From: Rotaria socialis
Taxonomy: Eukaryota > Rotifera > Eurotatoria > Philodinida > Philodinidae
Length of the DNA: 64,000 bases
Direction: 5' to 3'
NCBI GenBank assembly: GCA_905331475.1
Contig: CAJNYU010002281.1
Location: 16,512 to 80,511, forward strand
Part shown: positions 12,422 to 26,700 of the stretch, in pieces
How positions within the stretch are numbered: position 1 is the stretch's first letter
Layout of the letters: every line of letters starts with the position of its first letter
Notes under the pieces: generated by a model
Told to the model about the DNA's origin: nothing
What the model saw: only the letters and a program-made list of their open reading frames with translations
The model's database searches: none
Translations under genes and position numbers: made by a program

Positions 12422-13560
12422 TTGGGTTAATGCAAAAGTAATGAGGGATTGATTTTCTTTTTAATATTTCAGTTTTAGTGAAACAAAATAACATCAATTA
12501 ACAACATATTTACCATCGTTATCTACGACATACTCCCATCTCTTAGGTAGATCTAGAATGCCACCTTCAAGAAATTTTTGAGGTCTGATTTTATCTATGC
12601 TTCATTGCAGAAGTGTTTTTGGAACAGATGATTCCAAAGCGAGCGAAACCATGAAGAGCCTGAACTTTTCGTCGTCCTGGACGCTTGACTTTAAGTGCCA
12701 CCTTTAGATTTTCGAGTTGTGTACCGTATAGCTTGGAGTCTACTATGGTGTTAGGAAGAATAAGCTCGTTAATAGATAACACCTTGAAACTCTCACCAAA
12801 TTGACAGCCATATCTTTTTAGGGTGCAGAGCGTTTTTCAGCTCTGGTTCCTGTATATCTTCAGGATTGATCCATTGGCGCTTGCGTATATGATTATCGTA
12901 GAGAACTCACTTCTCATTCCCAGTGATGATATGCTGGAGAAACCTGCATCGGTCGTGCTTCAATAGCAAAAAGTTATATATGGTGACTCTCTCTTGCATG
13001 TTGCCCGATGATAATTCGTGTGGAACCCATGTACCAAGCTTATTGGCTTTTCCCATTTGCTGTAGATGCCGATCGATGTTGGATTGATTACACCCTAACA
13101 TTGCTGACAACTTGCGAATTGTTAGCCGTGGACTGTCTTTTACTAGTACTTTTAGACTTCGGATGATCTTTCCATGATATGTTGCCTTCTCGAAATCTTT
13201 TCAACCAATCACGACATGTACGATCAGCAACTGTACCTTCGCCTATAGCAACCGATATTGCGAGCAACAACGCTTGCATTGTTGCCGAGTTGGAATTTGG
13301 GGTGTGGGTGTGGGTACAGTTACTTAGAACATCCATACGCTTACTCACACCGTACAATACACACATTTGTTTTGTACTAATAAGCTGAATTCTGTCTCAA
13401 TTGCACAACATGTTGAAACAAATATCAGAGACAAAGCGTCTAAATAGCACCTGTTGTTTGTGTACTATGCACTAGGCAGAAACATATGGTATTCAGCAAG
13501 TGCACCATAGTTATCCGTCAACATGAAATGTACTATTCATAGTGACTTTTTCATTCGTCC
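12422..13560 (-). mobile_element. degenerate mariner transposon, second relic
   Basis: Minus-strand fragments match a mariner transposase in order. They are the helix-turn-helix part (EGTVADRTCRDWLKRFREG near 13180), the linker QMGKANKLGTWVPHEL near 13040, a TGNEK block at 12907 where TCDEKW is expected, GRRKVQALHGFARFG near 12660 where LHDNARPH is expected, and a C-terminal RWEYVVDNDGKY near 12510. Several stops and frameshifts, and loss of catalytic Asp positions, make it inactive. The left end GGTTAATGCAAAAGTAATGA is a typical mariner end. The right end near 13545-13560 is only a weak match, so that border is approximate. Sequence from 13561 to 14751 is unremarkable. Confidence 0.75.
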
Positions 13561-14751
13561 TGCATCGACTGATCCGTCTGTTTCCTGTCATAAGGCTTTG
13601 AAGAAGAAATCATACTTCAAACAGTCACAAATCTTGAGCCTCGTTTCGAAAAACTTTTTATTGTAAATCAAGATATCCTTCTGAAGACTACTCAATACAT
13701 CGATCATATGTGTTCCTGTCATGCAATTTTCAAACAACATGTACTCATAAGTACCTTACAAATAGCTGTAGACAGTATGCTTCCATTGTAGCATTTTGAC
13801 CGATGTCGAGCTGAAATTTGTATCTATGAATAAGAATATGGCAGAGAACGCAATCTAGTCAGATCTCACTGAACGAGGCTTAAATTTTCAAGGATGGTTT
13901 ATCTGAGTGAGATGCTGGCATAGTAAAGATTTAAAAGGCATAGGACATTTTTAAGGTGAGTCGAAGTGGCTTGAAAACCTGCAACGTCCTAATATGATCC
14001 AGTCCATGTAATCCACAACCGAGGACCATAGAAGTTTGCTCAAACATAGTCTTACATTTACATGATATTCATCCTATGGTGTAAAGTATATTTTGTTTTA
14101 GATAGGCAACCAAAGTTTTTAACTCTATTAAAGATTTTTCTGCAGAAATCCGCTGACTTTTCGAACGATCTTTTGTGGAACTTTTTTAAGGCGTTTATCA
14201 AAAAACAGTAGAAAAATCTGCTTCCCCATAACTTTTCTCTCAAGCAATCAGTGAGATGTAATTTAAACTTTCTCTTCGAGTACTAAACAGTCGATACCTA
14301 TTCTAGTGTGTAATCAAAAATGTGGGATCTCTGGTTGAGCAAAATCGGTTGTGGCTTACTCGAGCAAACTCAAATTATAAAGAGTGAACGTCTATGAGTA
14401 CTGGCAATTACAATAAAGAATAGGGCACCTCGATTTTCAGGCGCATATATATCTTACAGACTAATGAAAACTATTCATGCACAGAACACGAACCAATCTC
14501 TCATTAAATGAATTCTGACATAGAAAAGATTTAGTTTGACGTGAAATGACTACAACGTTAAAATTAATACGATGAACGCAATAATTAAGTTTTTCAAAAG
14601 TCTCAAATGCAATATCGATGGAATAAAAACTTTAAAAAGAGGCGAAACTTTCGGAATCAAGATGAGAATTCGTATCAAATCTATGGTCGATGGTAAAAAA
14701 TGTGATTTGCTTTTCTTGTTTTATATTTTAAAATTCATGAATAATCATAGT

Positions 14752-17700
14752 TCAATCAAAGCCAGTTCTGCTTTGAAGTAAACTGATTCGTTTTTCTCGA
14801 TAGTCTTTATTATTCTTGCAAGCCATTTCCCATTCAACAAAAGTGACATGTGGTTCGCTATGTGTGCCCCTTTTGCAACCGCCCATCATGCCACCGGTGA
14901 CTAACGTTTGATTGCAACAAATAAACTTGAAACGTTGTTTCATACGTTCAACTCTTTCCTTGTCTTCTGGCGGTTGCACATAGCGTGTATGTTGTTGAAT
15001 TGGCTGAGCATCTTCTTTCAATAATTGCGCAATAGCTTCTCGTGGAGTATATATCTTCATATTCGTAGAATGATTATCATAGATAAATCCATCATGATGT
15101 ACACAAATGCCCATATGATTGTCTTTTTCAATGTAATAATCAGTGCATTGGACACATTTAACTCTTTCAGTAGCACGTCGATTTTCATTTTTTTCTAACT
15201 CAATTTCGTGGTCTGAACGTGTAAATTTGACATCATCGTAAAATTGACGCAATAAAAATGGTTCAGATATAACCATAACAGACCATTTCTCATCACTGTT
15301 AACATTTTTATCGTTGACAGAACCTGATACTGTTTGAACATAGGTATGTTGAAATTTATCTTTAACATGAGTGTACATATTATGGTTGATTAAGGAAAGA
15401 TTCGTTGTTCGACCTGTTGAAGCGTTTCCTTCACTTCGATTAATACCAATTAATGAATCTAAATCGTAGACAGTCATTGAACGCCGATATGCGGCGCATT
15501 CATCCAGTCGTTCTTTTAATGTTTCGAATTTTTGTTTTTCATCATAAGCACTTTCAGCAGTTAGAAGATTGAGATCAATCAATTGAAGAAGTTGAACATT
15601 ACGTGATTTTCCGTATACAGTCAAACGTTCAAGTAAATCTTGCAAACTTGTCTCCGTAGGGAGTAAATTATGTTGATAAACAATTTTCTTCTGTTCACCG
15701 GTTGTCGGGTGTGTATACATAGCTTCTATACTGGCGCAGCCAGCATGCATATCGATAAGAATCTTGCCTGTATATACCGAATAGGCTTGATTCGGCAAGT
15801 CATAAAACTGTTCTTGAGATTGTTGATCATTACCGTTAAGCTGTTGACGATCTATTGAGCGTAGTAAAATTGTTGGCAGCGTTTCAGCACCGAGCAGAAT
15901 ACGAAAGTGTCTAGCAGTAATATCAGTCAGCTCAAGTAGTGTACGATATTCTAATACATAACTCGGATTGGTAGTTTGAGCATTATGGCAATATACCGTT
16001 ATCAGCCGACGAAGACTTCTGTCAAATATATATATATAAATCAATCATAAATACGGGTACAACTTGTACCGATCCCATCACGTATAAAATCCGATCTGTA
16101 GGTATACATCAGTATGTATCCAATGTAACGACATGTATGGGAATCGGTGCATAACCCTAACAACATATATACCCCTGAAAAACTAGAATTCTTAAGTTCA
16201 TGTATCGACCCATATCGACTTGTTACACAAGCCGGTATTTGATGCTACAAGCTGCTATAATCCAATACAAGGCTGTGCAGGGTTTAAGATACTAGTGCAA
16301 GAGAATAGAGACAAATACAATTTTTTATCCGTATCGATGCACCTGTGGATCATAAAAGATTTGATCTTCATCCGTTTAGAAAGAGCAAGATATAGGCTAA
16401 AAATCTATTACAAAATATTTGCTCCAAAATACTTGCTGAAATCTGACAAACTTGAAGAATATGAGTGAGAAGAGAAGTGCCTTACAACTTCGAGAATCAG
16501 TTCGACTAATGAAAACGTGAGGAAGAGCAAAAGAAAACTTTCTACCTGAAGTAATGTATGTTGAAAAATAGCACAAGATTATTATCAGTTCGAGAATCTC
16601 TGTGAGCAATAATTTATAGAGTTATAAGAAAGCGCTCAATTACCTCATCCCTATTTACGTTTCTGAGACAGCATATGCATAGGAAAGAGCGAAGTTGGTC
16701 AATAATAGAAAATTCATTTATATATTGTCGCAGCGTGATTACTGTTAATCTTTCAGGCTAATTATTATACAAGAACAATTTCATTTCCGTGGCATTGTTG
16801 TAATTTTAACATGGAACGTGTTCACTACTGACTATTGATTAAAATATGGCTTTCTAAAAAAATTCAAATGCATCCAAATTCTCGTGTATGAAGTTTTAAT
16901 TTTTAGAAAACTGCTTGTTCATATGGAATACATCATTTCTCGGTGTGAACTTTTTCTTGTGGGCTAATTGCAAACTTTACTGTATTGTATCGCTTTTCGG
17001 AAAAATGAATCTGTCACTATATAGCAGCAACAATGCTTGATAAAAATATTTCCTGCCGAAGGTAACCATACTCCTGACTATTGTTTGAAAAAGGAAGCTG
17101 TTTAAACTTGATAATTTCATAAGCTGTCACTTGAACTAAATATAAGACCGTTTTTAAATCAAATGTGATGGCCTAGTCGTTGTTTTTCACGTAGCGTTCA
17201 AAACATCGTATTTGATCTGATAGATTGTTAATGAAGAACATCATTTTGTTCTATTTTTTGAAAAAAAAGTAGTAAGTTCTCATTGATTATTTATTTTTCT
17301 TCCTGCCTTTTAGCTTATAAAATTAATGAAACTCTCCAATATTTGACTGGTGTGAGGATGACTCTAAAATCTATCACATTCCGCTCCTGGTCGGACCGCT
17401 CCTAACAACTTCACTAAAACTGAGAGATTGGTGATGGATGTATTTGATTTGTTTTACAATCGTTTTTTCATGCTTTATAAAAATGAATATTTGAGCCTGG
17501 TCTATGTAGCGCTGAATTTCCAATCATACAGGCAAAACTTTTATTAAAAACATCACTTTTCTTCTATAGCGTCAAACGAAGTTTTTCTTACTAGATCTGA
17601 CAGAGAGATTATATGGTTCGACACAACTTAATTTTACAGAGAACGCAATAGACTTCTGTTTCATATAAAATCAGCATTTTTTCCTAAATTTGATAGTACA

Positions 17701-20700
17701 TGAAATTTTATTCTAGAAATTATTCATTAGTTCGGTAAACTTAGCACTAGAAAAAGGCCTTATAAAAATATGTTTTTCAAACTAAATCGTTCACTTGCAG
17801 ATTCAGGTTTTGCCTGTTTACAATGCCTGAAATTAGAAATAAACAAATTATGATAAAAGACGACAGATAAGATGAGCCTTCTTTATGTAATGATTTGCCT
17901 TCTAAATTTCAGAAAGTTTAAAGGCACTTTTCCAGCCAAATATTTTGTTAAAGCGATATAGGTCTAGGTGAACATTTTGAACAATATTGTTTTGCATTTA
18001 GGAGTAAAGACCGAGACTACCTTACAAAGAAGTACATCTGACGTACGTACTTAACTGTACTTCATCTATACTTTAGAGAACGAAAGTTTCGTTTTCTCTC
18101 ACTAGCTCTGCACATAGTTTTGTATTAGAGATACTGTATTTTGTGAATAGATAATGAAAACGTCTCTACGCCGATTGATTGACAAATTATGCTGAGAAGG
18201 ATATTAACGAAGAACTTTAGCTGTACCGGTTAAATTGTTTTCTTTGAAATATAACATGACTCTTATTTTTATAACCTATTGACTGTCAAAAGTTTTCTAT
18301 TGATGTGCAAACATCTACCTTTTGTTATCGTACTCTTTTCTTCGCTCGATAATCCTTGACGCTAACCTGGGAAGGATTACGTATGCCTTGACTGATACTA
18401 TCGAATAAAAACATGCACAATCATTAAGAAACTTTCCATTTAGAATTGATACAGATCGATAAAGCTCACAATTGGCTAATTTCTAGTCGCAAACCCCTAC
18501 ATAGCAAAGAGATTTTTAATAAAACGGCTCATATAGTTTTTTAAGAAGGTCGTATATTAATCATAACTTATGAGTTCAACTACACCTATGAATGAAATGT
18601 TTGCCACAGCTAACAGTATGGTGTGGAAAACAGTACTGAACTCATGAAGATCCCATCGCAATAATTTAAATCTTTATTTTTTTAATAAATATATAAAAGT
18701 TACTGATTTGATTTGAAAGACATAATAGAAGATAAATCAACATGCTGTGATTACATGTGGAAATGTAGAGTATCTCGTAATTGTTGTGTCTTATGTAGAG
18801 ATTAACGTGATTTAATGATTTGTAATGCTTATTATTCTCTTACTGAATGTTTGATGAAGCTATGTCTTAAAAAAAAGACGTACATTCCATTCTTTAATCG
18901 TTTTAGATTTTGATTGTATAGTAGTGAGTTGAAGTATACTTCTGAAGGTAATAGTGATATGTTCATCTGTACGAAATCAAGATACTTTCTTTTTGTAAGA
19001 CAATATTTTCTCAATACTCGCTGCGAACACCTTTCTTTTAGACAAGTAAGCTGTCCTTTTACAAGTTCGTGTTGTTATTGCTATGGTCAATCTGACACAC
19101 ATGATCTTTTCACTAGGGTAATGGTAAAATTGCTTTGTTGAATCACTGTACTCTACACACCAGAGAGCGAATCGAACCGACTTTTTCTGATTTGAGTTCG
19201 GTTCGGTTCGTCTTTTTTTTCAAGTCGGTTTGAGTTCGGTTCGGTTTGTCTTTCGTTTTTTAAAGTCGGTTCGGTTCGGTTCGAGTACATTTTTAAATAA
19301 TCGGTTTGGGTTCGGTTCGGTTTGATTGTATTAGCATTGCAATATATATTCGATAATTATCAAATTTATTCTTTAATTTTTTATTCGCATGACAAGTTGA
19401 AATGAGTAGTGTATTGGAACAAAAATATAACTTTTACACTAATGTCAAGATAGAAGTGAAAGAGAAATGATGATAGAGCATCTGCTTGGCATTCATATAC
19501 TATCGTCAATTAGACGAGCATCCGTCCATTCTTTGCAGCGTAAGACAATGGGAGAAAAAAAGAGAGATAAATTAAGAATGTATGACCCTTACAAGTGACC
19601 GACCGTCACGAACAGAATGTGTACGTAATATGAATAAGGAACAAAATATTGCACACAGGTTGAATTAATTACCTAAAAGAACTGATCAAAGGTCTTTTAA
19701 CCATTGTCAGCAGCATATATTTTTAAGAAATAGATGATAGTGCACCTAATTAGATTTTTTCTACATTGACTTGTATTTATTCATTTTTTCAATATCTTTT
19801 TCGAGTTCGGTTCGGTTCGAGTGCAATTTTTAAAAATCAGTTCGGGTTCGGTTCGGTTCGAGTGCACTTTTTAAAAATCGGTTCGGGTTCGGTTTGGTTC
19901 GACTGACTTTTCAAAAAGTCGGTTCGAGTTCGGTTCGGCTCGGCTCGATTCGAACCGAACCGAACCGTTTCAGTTCGGTTCGGTTCGGTTCGTTTTCGCT
20001 CTCTGCTACGCACTACTCTCTCATTCAACAACATACAGTAAGCACTCAAAATTATTCATATACATGAGAAAAATAATCGAAAACATAAAAGATGTTTCTT
20101 GTTTACTCTCGCTGATGTTCAATATATTATTTTCCATGCAATGACTCGCTCATTACTCACCGAAGTGCTGCTCCACTAAAATTGGTAGTAGCCGTTGTCA
20201 AACCATCGAGCAAATTTGGTGGCATATGCCAAGGTTTTATTCCACTTAAAATACTTTTACGAGCATGTGAAGAAGGTCGCCCAACAAAGAATTTGCCTGA
20301 CATACGCCGTAGAAATGCATCATCCATCATATGTAAACGATTCGTAGCACAAAATATCATTAAGTTTGGTACATCTTTAATGCCATCAATCACTGATAAT
20401 AGAACACTTAGTTTAGCCACATTTCCATCGCTTGTACCATCTTTACGTTTCGGTGCAAGTGAATCGATTTCATCGATCGACACACAACACATAAGATATG
20501 GTATTCGGTGACATCGCATACAAATATCGGAAATAATTCGTTCCGATTCACCGACCAACGGCCGATTGAGCTCGCCAGCAGCTAGTGGTGGTGCAACCAT
20601 GCTGATGCCCATACGTACGGACAATTTACTCATGATATCCGATTTACCAGTACCTCGAAATGAAGATCAAAGTTTTCACATGTCACTATATCATCATACA

Positions 20701-23700
20701 CTCTTGCTATATATGTTTGAGTTCAATGAAGCATGATTCTTAATTTATGTCAAAGTATATTTTTGAGAAAATAGAATTCTTCCCCTTTCTCTGTCATACT
20801 ATGTCAGATGGACAGGATCGATAAAGCTCGCAAACATCAGCATTATCAATATAGGCATGAATAGTCACAACGAGAAGAGCGAATAAATTGTGTTTCATAT
20901 TTTAACCTTGTAGGGATTCTGCAGAAAACGTTTCCTTTAAAAAACCTTTGCTTCAGTAGCCATCAAAGATATATTTTTAATCAGTTCATCTTGCCGAATG
21001 ATTATTAAGAAATTGCATTTGACTATCAAATTCTATCGAACGGCTAGAGAAAAAATTAATAGACCTGCTATGAGCTTCATGTTAGATTTAAAGCAAAAAA
21101 TATGTAGTCGCTTAGTCAAGCGTTCGACAAGATTCACTTGTCATATGCAGAAACAACAGAAAAATTTTAAAAAAAGCTTTTGTATATAGAAACTAGCGTA
21201 TTTAATGCGAGATTGCTGGATTAAAGATGCACGAATGACAACCCGTAAATTATTATTGTTGGTCATGTTTGATCTATCAATCTTGTACTCAATAGTATAC
21301 TTCTTATATTCATAGCTTTTGTTTTTCATTTTTTTCTGATGTTTCTAAAGATGATACATGAATTGTTGTCGATCGCTTGAATAAACCAGTAAATATTTTT
21401 TTTGCTTAGAATCTATCATGATACTTGAAACAGTTCGATATTTCTTGTGCTCTACAGAATTACTAATTAGTTTTGAACGGCAGACTCACTTGAGGGATAT
21501 AGATAAGAGATGAAAATGCGAATTCAAATGGAACATTTTTCTCCAAAAACCTACCCGGTGGGCCATACATGATGAAACCCCGATTGGGCTTGATTAAATC
21601 TCGATCGAACTTTGTGCCACTGTTGATGTTTTCTTCCGAGAAACTTTGATTTATACTATTTATAAGATCATCGATCGTTTCAATTTGTTTTTGTAGATTT
21701 TCTCGTATTGGTTCAAATTTTTGCATAGCTAGTCTGTGTTCCTGAATCAACTCCGTCGTAGAAAATGTTTCATACTCCTCTCTCCTGGCCTCAGCGGATC
21801 TTTGTGTAGTAGACTGAGGATTAAGTCTTAAATTTCGAATCGCATCATCGTGGCGATAATACTCATCTAGTTTTTCATTCAGTTGAATGCTTAATTCTTG
21901 TTTTTTGCCCATCAATGTGTTTCGTTCTGTTGATAAACTCTTTGATATTGATTTCCATACCTTTTTGTTTATGGTTAGATCTTCTTCGACCATGGTTAGT
22001 GGTAGAAAAAATAATTTCATTTGATCGAATAGACCATCGTCAGCGAAACCTTCACGGCGCATCTCATCAAACGATAATTGAACACATTCAGCATCTAATT
22101 TAGCTGGAGATTGAACTCCCGCTTTTGAAAATTCTCTGAACAATACATAATGAAAGTACAATGTGATCTGGTGAATATACGCCCGTAGTTCAGATACAGA
22201 TTCTGCAAACAAAAAATGAAAAACCAAAAATGAATATGGAAAGGATAAGTCGAAAATTGTTATCAGACGAAATTTTCATATTCTAATCATTTAATCGTAT
22301 CGAGCAAAAACAAAACGGTCATTTTGGATCGAATCAATCTTTTCACAAAACAATGTCGGTGCATTGAGGCACTTATAAAACTCGCTCAAAAGAGTTGGGG
22401 CAACGTTTTCTCTTCGTATTAAATTATTGATAATGAACAGGCCTTTTGATAAAAAAATTCGAAAACTACTTACAATGGAGGTGTTTGTACTGTCCCTCAC
22501 GAAAACCGCTCATATTGGTATCAAATGAAAGGTCTCATTGCCAAACTAACAGGGTTAAAATATTAGCGGTCCATGGCTTGCCTAGAGGGAGATATTCGAT
22601 TTTTCAGTGAATTTTCTCTGNCATGGCTTGCCTAGAGGGAGAGATTCGATTTTTCAGGGAATTTTCTCTGCAGGACCCGGTTTCCCAGCAAAGTCATATT
22701 CTCGAATTTGCACGTGAAATTTTGTATGCTTGAAAGTCTTAATGAGACTAGCTTACGGAAAAAAATTCAGAAGTTTTAGACAAACTATATACGAGATGTG
22801 AATCTCTCAAAATATTGGCGATTTTCGATAGAAGTTGTACATTTTGAGAGATTTATATATCGTATATAGTTTGTCCGAAACTTCTGAATTTTTTTCCGTA
22901 AGCTAGTCTCATTAAGACTTTCAAGCATACAAAATTTCAGGTGCAAATTCGAGAATATGACTTTGCTGGGAAACCGGGTCCTGCAGAGAAAATTCACTGA
23001 AAAATCGAATATCTCCCTCTAGGCAAGCCATGGACCGCTAATATTTTAACCCTGTTAGTTTGGCAATGAGACCTTTCATTTGATACCAATATGAGCGGTT
23101 TTCGTGGGGGACAGTACAAACACCTCCATTGTTAGTGCCAACATTACCGTCAGAACAAGAAAAATTCAAAAGTCTCATATTATTCTTAGATTCTACTCAC
23201 GAATATCAGTGCTTGACTTAGTTTTGCTTTCCTTGCCCGATGTTTTGATATCACTGGCCATTTGCTTTTCTCGATCGACATACGATTTTAGAATCTTTCT
23301 TCCATTCAATGGCAACTCCTTCAATTGATCCCATTCGGTAAATTTCAAATTGGCAAGATGATCATAAGTAAAAAGATGATCAGCACGTAAAGCTTTGGTC
23401 CAGTCTTGAGTCATACCATTGTTTTCTTTTTCACAAACATCTGCAACAAAACATTGTAAAGATACAGTTCTCGGCCGATCAATACTCATTGGTCTTTGTG
23501 CATCATCTTGATTCGTACTCCTAATGTCATCTGCAAATTCGAATACATAGAAAAGTTTTGTATCAGGCGTCAATTTCCATTTGTGCGGAAACGTGTTTTC
23601 AATAGGGACCAGATTCAATTCAAATAGTCCATGAAGATGATCGAAGTACCACGTATCAAACTCGTCAACCAATACGATTGGATCAACTAATGGAAATTTT

Positions 23701-26700
23701 GTTAATTCACGTCCAGCATCAATCGTGCCACCACGAATGTTCAGTTGAGTACGAATAAACACATCCAATGTGGAGCCAGAAAGTATCGGTCCTCCCACAA
23801 GATAATTGGATGATATTGAACTATTTGTCAGATCCAATCTAAAGTAAATAATAGTACGAAAATTATTGCTTATTAATACTGCTATTGAACACAATCCCTC
23901 CCCTGCTTGCATTTATTTGAAATGCTTAGAACTTCAACAAAACGAAACTTGATTAAAGAGATATTTTGTCCAACTTTGCATATAATCAATATAACTTCAA
24001 AACTTCAGTTTTTGATTTCTCTCTCCTAGTCTATGGCAGAAAATAAGTGGTCGAATTTTAATTTCAAAGAACAATTCATTTCATGGATGGTCCTCTTGTT
24101 TTCAAAATAGACGAAATTTTGTGAAACTCATTTTCAGCCTGGCGAACGCAATCACTTTTTGTCAACAATTACTTCACATTCTCTCATATGTTGAAGAAAA
24201 TTCTATTCATGGATAAACACAGTTTTTAATTCAAATGCGTTAATGTTGCAAGATGAGCACGGTGGCCAAAAAGCAACGGTTAATGTTTTTAAAAAGTTGT
24301 GACCTTTTTAGATCTATCTTAAATGGCCTTTCGTCTCTAATTTTATATAAACCTGATTTAGTATTAAGTCGTGAGAATCATATTCAAATTATTGTTCCGC
24401 ATGCGCTAGCCTGAAGATGAACGGCTTGCAAGTGACGATTTCATCTACGTATAAACTCAAGAGTATCATGCTACATATTCATAGGTAATCAACAGTATGA
24501 CGTGAAGAAAACTTCATGAATTTTCTAAACAATCACGAATGAATAACTAATATTCTTAACCCCAATGTTTTCGATACATATGGGACGTTATCGTCAATAA
24601 TATGCACTTGTATCAAGTTAAAAAAAGTATATTTTCTTAATTGAGAAAATAAGTAAAGAAAAATCGTCTTGCATCAGTTAATGGAGGCACTCATAGTGTC
24701 AGCAATCGTTCTTAAAAAACCCTACTCATTTCGAAAGCAAAAGGGGGTAAGTAGAAAATAAGCTGTTGTTTGTAAATTATAAAAATTTTGAAATTTCGCT
24801 TTGTGGTATACTTTCGTTTTCTTAAAATATAACGTTTCACATGATAAACAAATGAAAAACAAAACACAAGCATTCGTTATGCCTAACCTCTTATATTAAA
24901 CATACTTGCCCAGGAGATTCAATCCGACCAGTGGATCCGATCGTTTCCGGCATCGGATCCTATGGATTCCGTTAAGTTCCGCAAAATTTCGACCCGGAAA
25001 TCGTCGGAATTCAACGAAACCGATCGGTTCTGATCGATTCCGACGTACCCTGATTCTCCTGGGTTTCTATAGACAGTTTAATCATAAACAGCGCAGTCTT
25101 ACATGTTGACTAAGAAAAAAACGTGTTCATAACTTGGTCGTTTATGACCATATAACGTAGCCGAAAACAGTGCTTTTCAGTATTTAATATTGGTCTCTAT
25201 CAACTCTTTACACTGGAAGACTAGCACTTCGATGAAAAATCTTGAAATCGGATTATTATCTCATTTTTCAGCATTTTGCATCTTAACACAAAAAGAAATC
25301 ATACAACGAACATAACAATAATGTTATCATCCACATATGTTCGTTCCGTTCCGTTCTTTACATATATATTTTCTTCTGAATAGCGTTCTGTTTTTATTTC
25401 GTCCTGCCAAGTATTTTTCCCAGTGTGTTCTCTCGGTTTTTTTCTAGGGTGTAATAACTCTATATTTTTGTGTGACTCACATATATTTTCGAAGAAAATG
25501 GTGAGGGTAAGTTTTAAAGTGACTATTTGCGGCTCCTGACCCCCTCATCCTCGATCTTCATTACAGGCAAGATAATTAACCGTTCCCACCTCCCTAATGA
25601 AAGATTGGTCTAATTGAGGTTCTACCTCTCTCTTTGGCATGATAGAAAACAGAGAAAAGCAAGTCATACGCATTACACACACTAGAAACCAGTGTATTAG
25701 TCAGTTATAGAGAATTATAACCCGGCCCCCTCCCGTCATCCCCATTACAGACCTGAACAAGCAGGATTATAAAATGCATATTTATACCCGCCTTATTTGC
25801 CATTTAATCCAATGCTTATAATAATCAAAAAATAAAAACGAAAGGGTGAGTAGCAACAATGAGAAAAACGAAAAATATAGAAATACAAAAGACAGCGTTT
25901 GTTGACAGTCGATCAGCAAGTGAAAAGAACTTTCGTCTTTTACAGATTTTGTCTTTTGTGTATTTTGTGCTAGTATAACGATGCTAAAAATTGATGTGTG
26001 AATTTCACATTTTAGCCCCGAATGGGGCTGTTCTAACAAGCTTTTCCAACTGTAGTGTGCTATTTGTTGGTATATTATGCCTTTCTCCTAACATCTGACA
26101 TAAATAGATCAGTTCTTTCTATGAAAGGCTGCCTAATTAAAGACGGTTTAAATCAGAATTAAGGAAATGAGATAGATTTAAACTTAATAAAAACAGCATC
26201 TTGTACATAATCATGTACATAAAATCTAACAAATACACACATTTTTCTAGGGTTTAAAATTCCCTATCAAACTGTATAATATGAGTTGGTCTTCAAATGA
26301 ACATTGCCGAAAATCGGTGATTTATTCGAAAAATTGCTGGTTTTGACTGCGCAACTCGATCACAAGCAATGAGATTTTCATAAATGTTTCCTTCTCAACA
26401 TCGAAAATTGTTATTTTTACCATAGGAGTTTCTATGGATTGATTTCTGCTTTAGATAAAAAGTCAAAAGGTTGAAATTTCCATTTATATCCCATTGTCCC
26501 AATCACCATGATCACTCTCTTAATTCTAACGCTGGCATCAGAAACGAAACAGCTCAGATTTTTTCCAACTCATCGCTGTACTGTATGGCTCGAACCAACT
26601 TCAGATACGAATGTCTTGATATCAGTTACAGTACCTCACATACGGATTCACCCTTGCTCCACTTGTAATTTTTGTGAAACACGATTTGGCATTGAGTATT

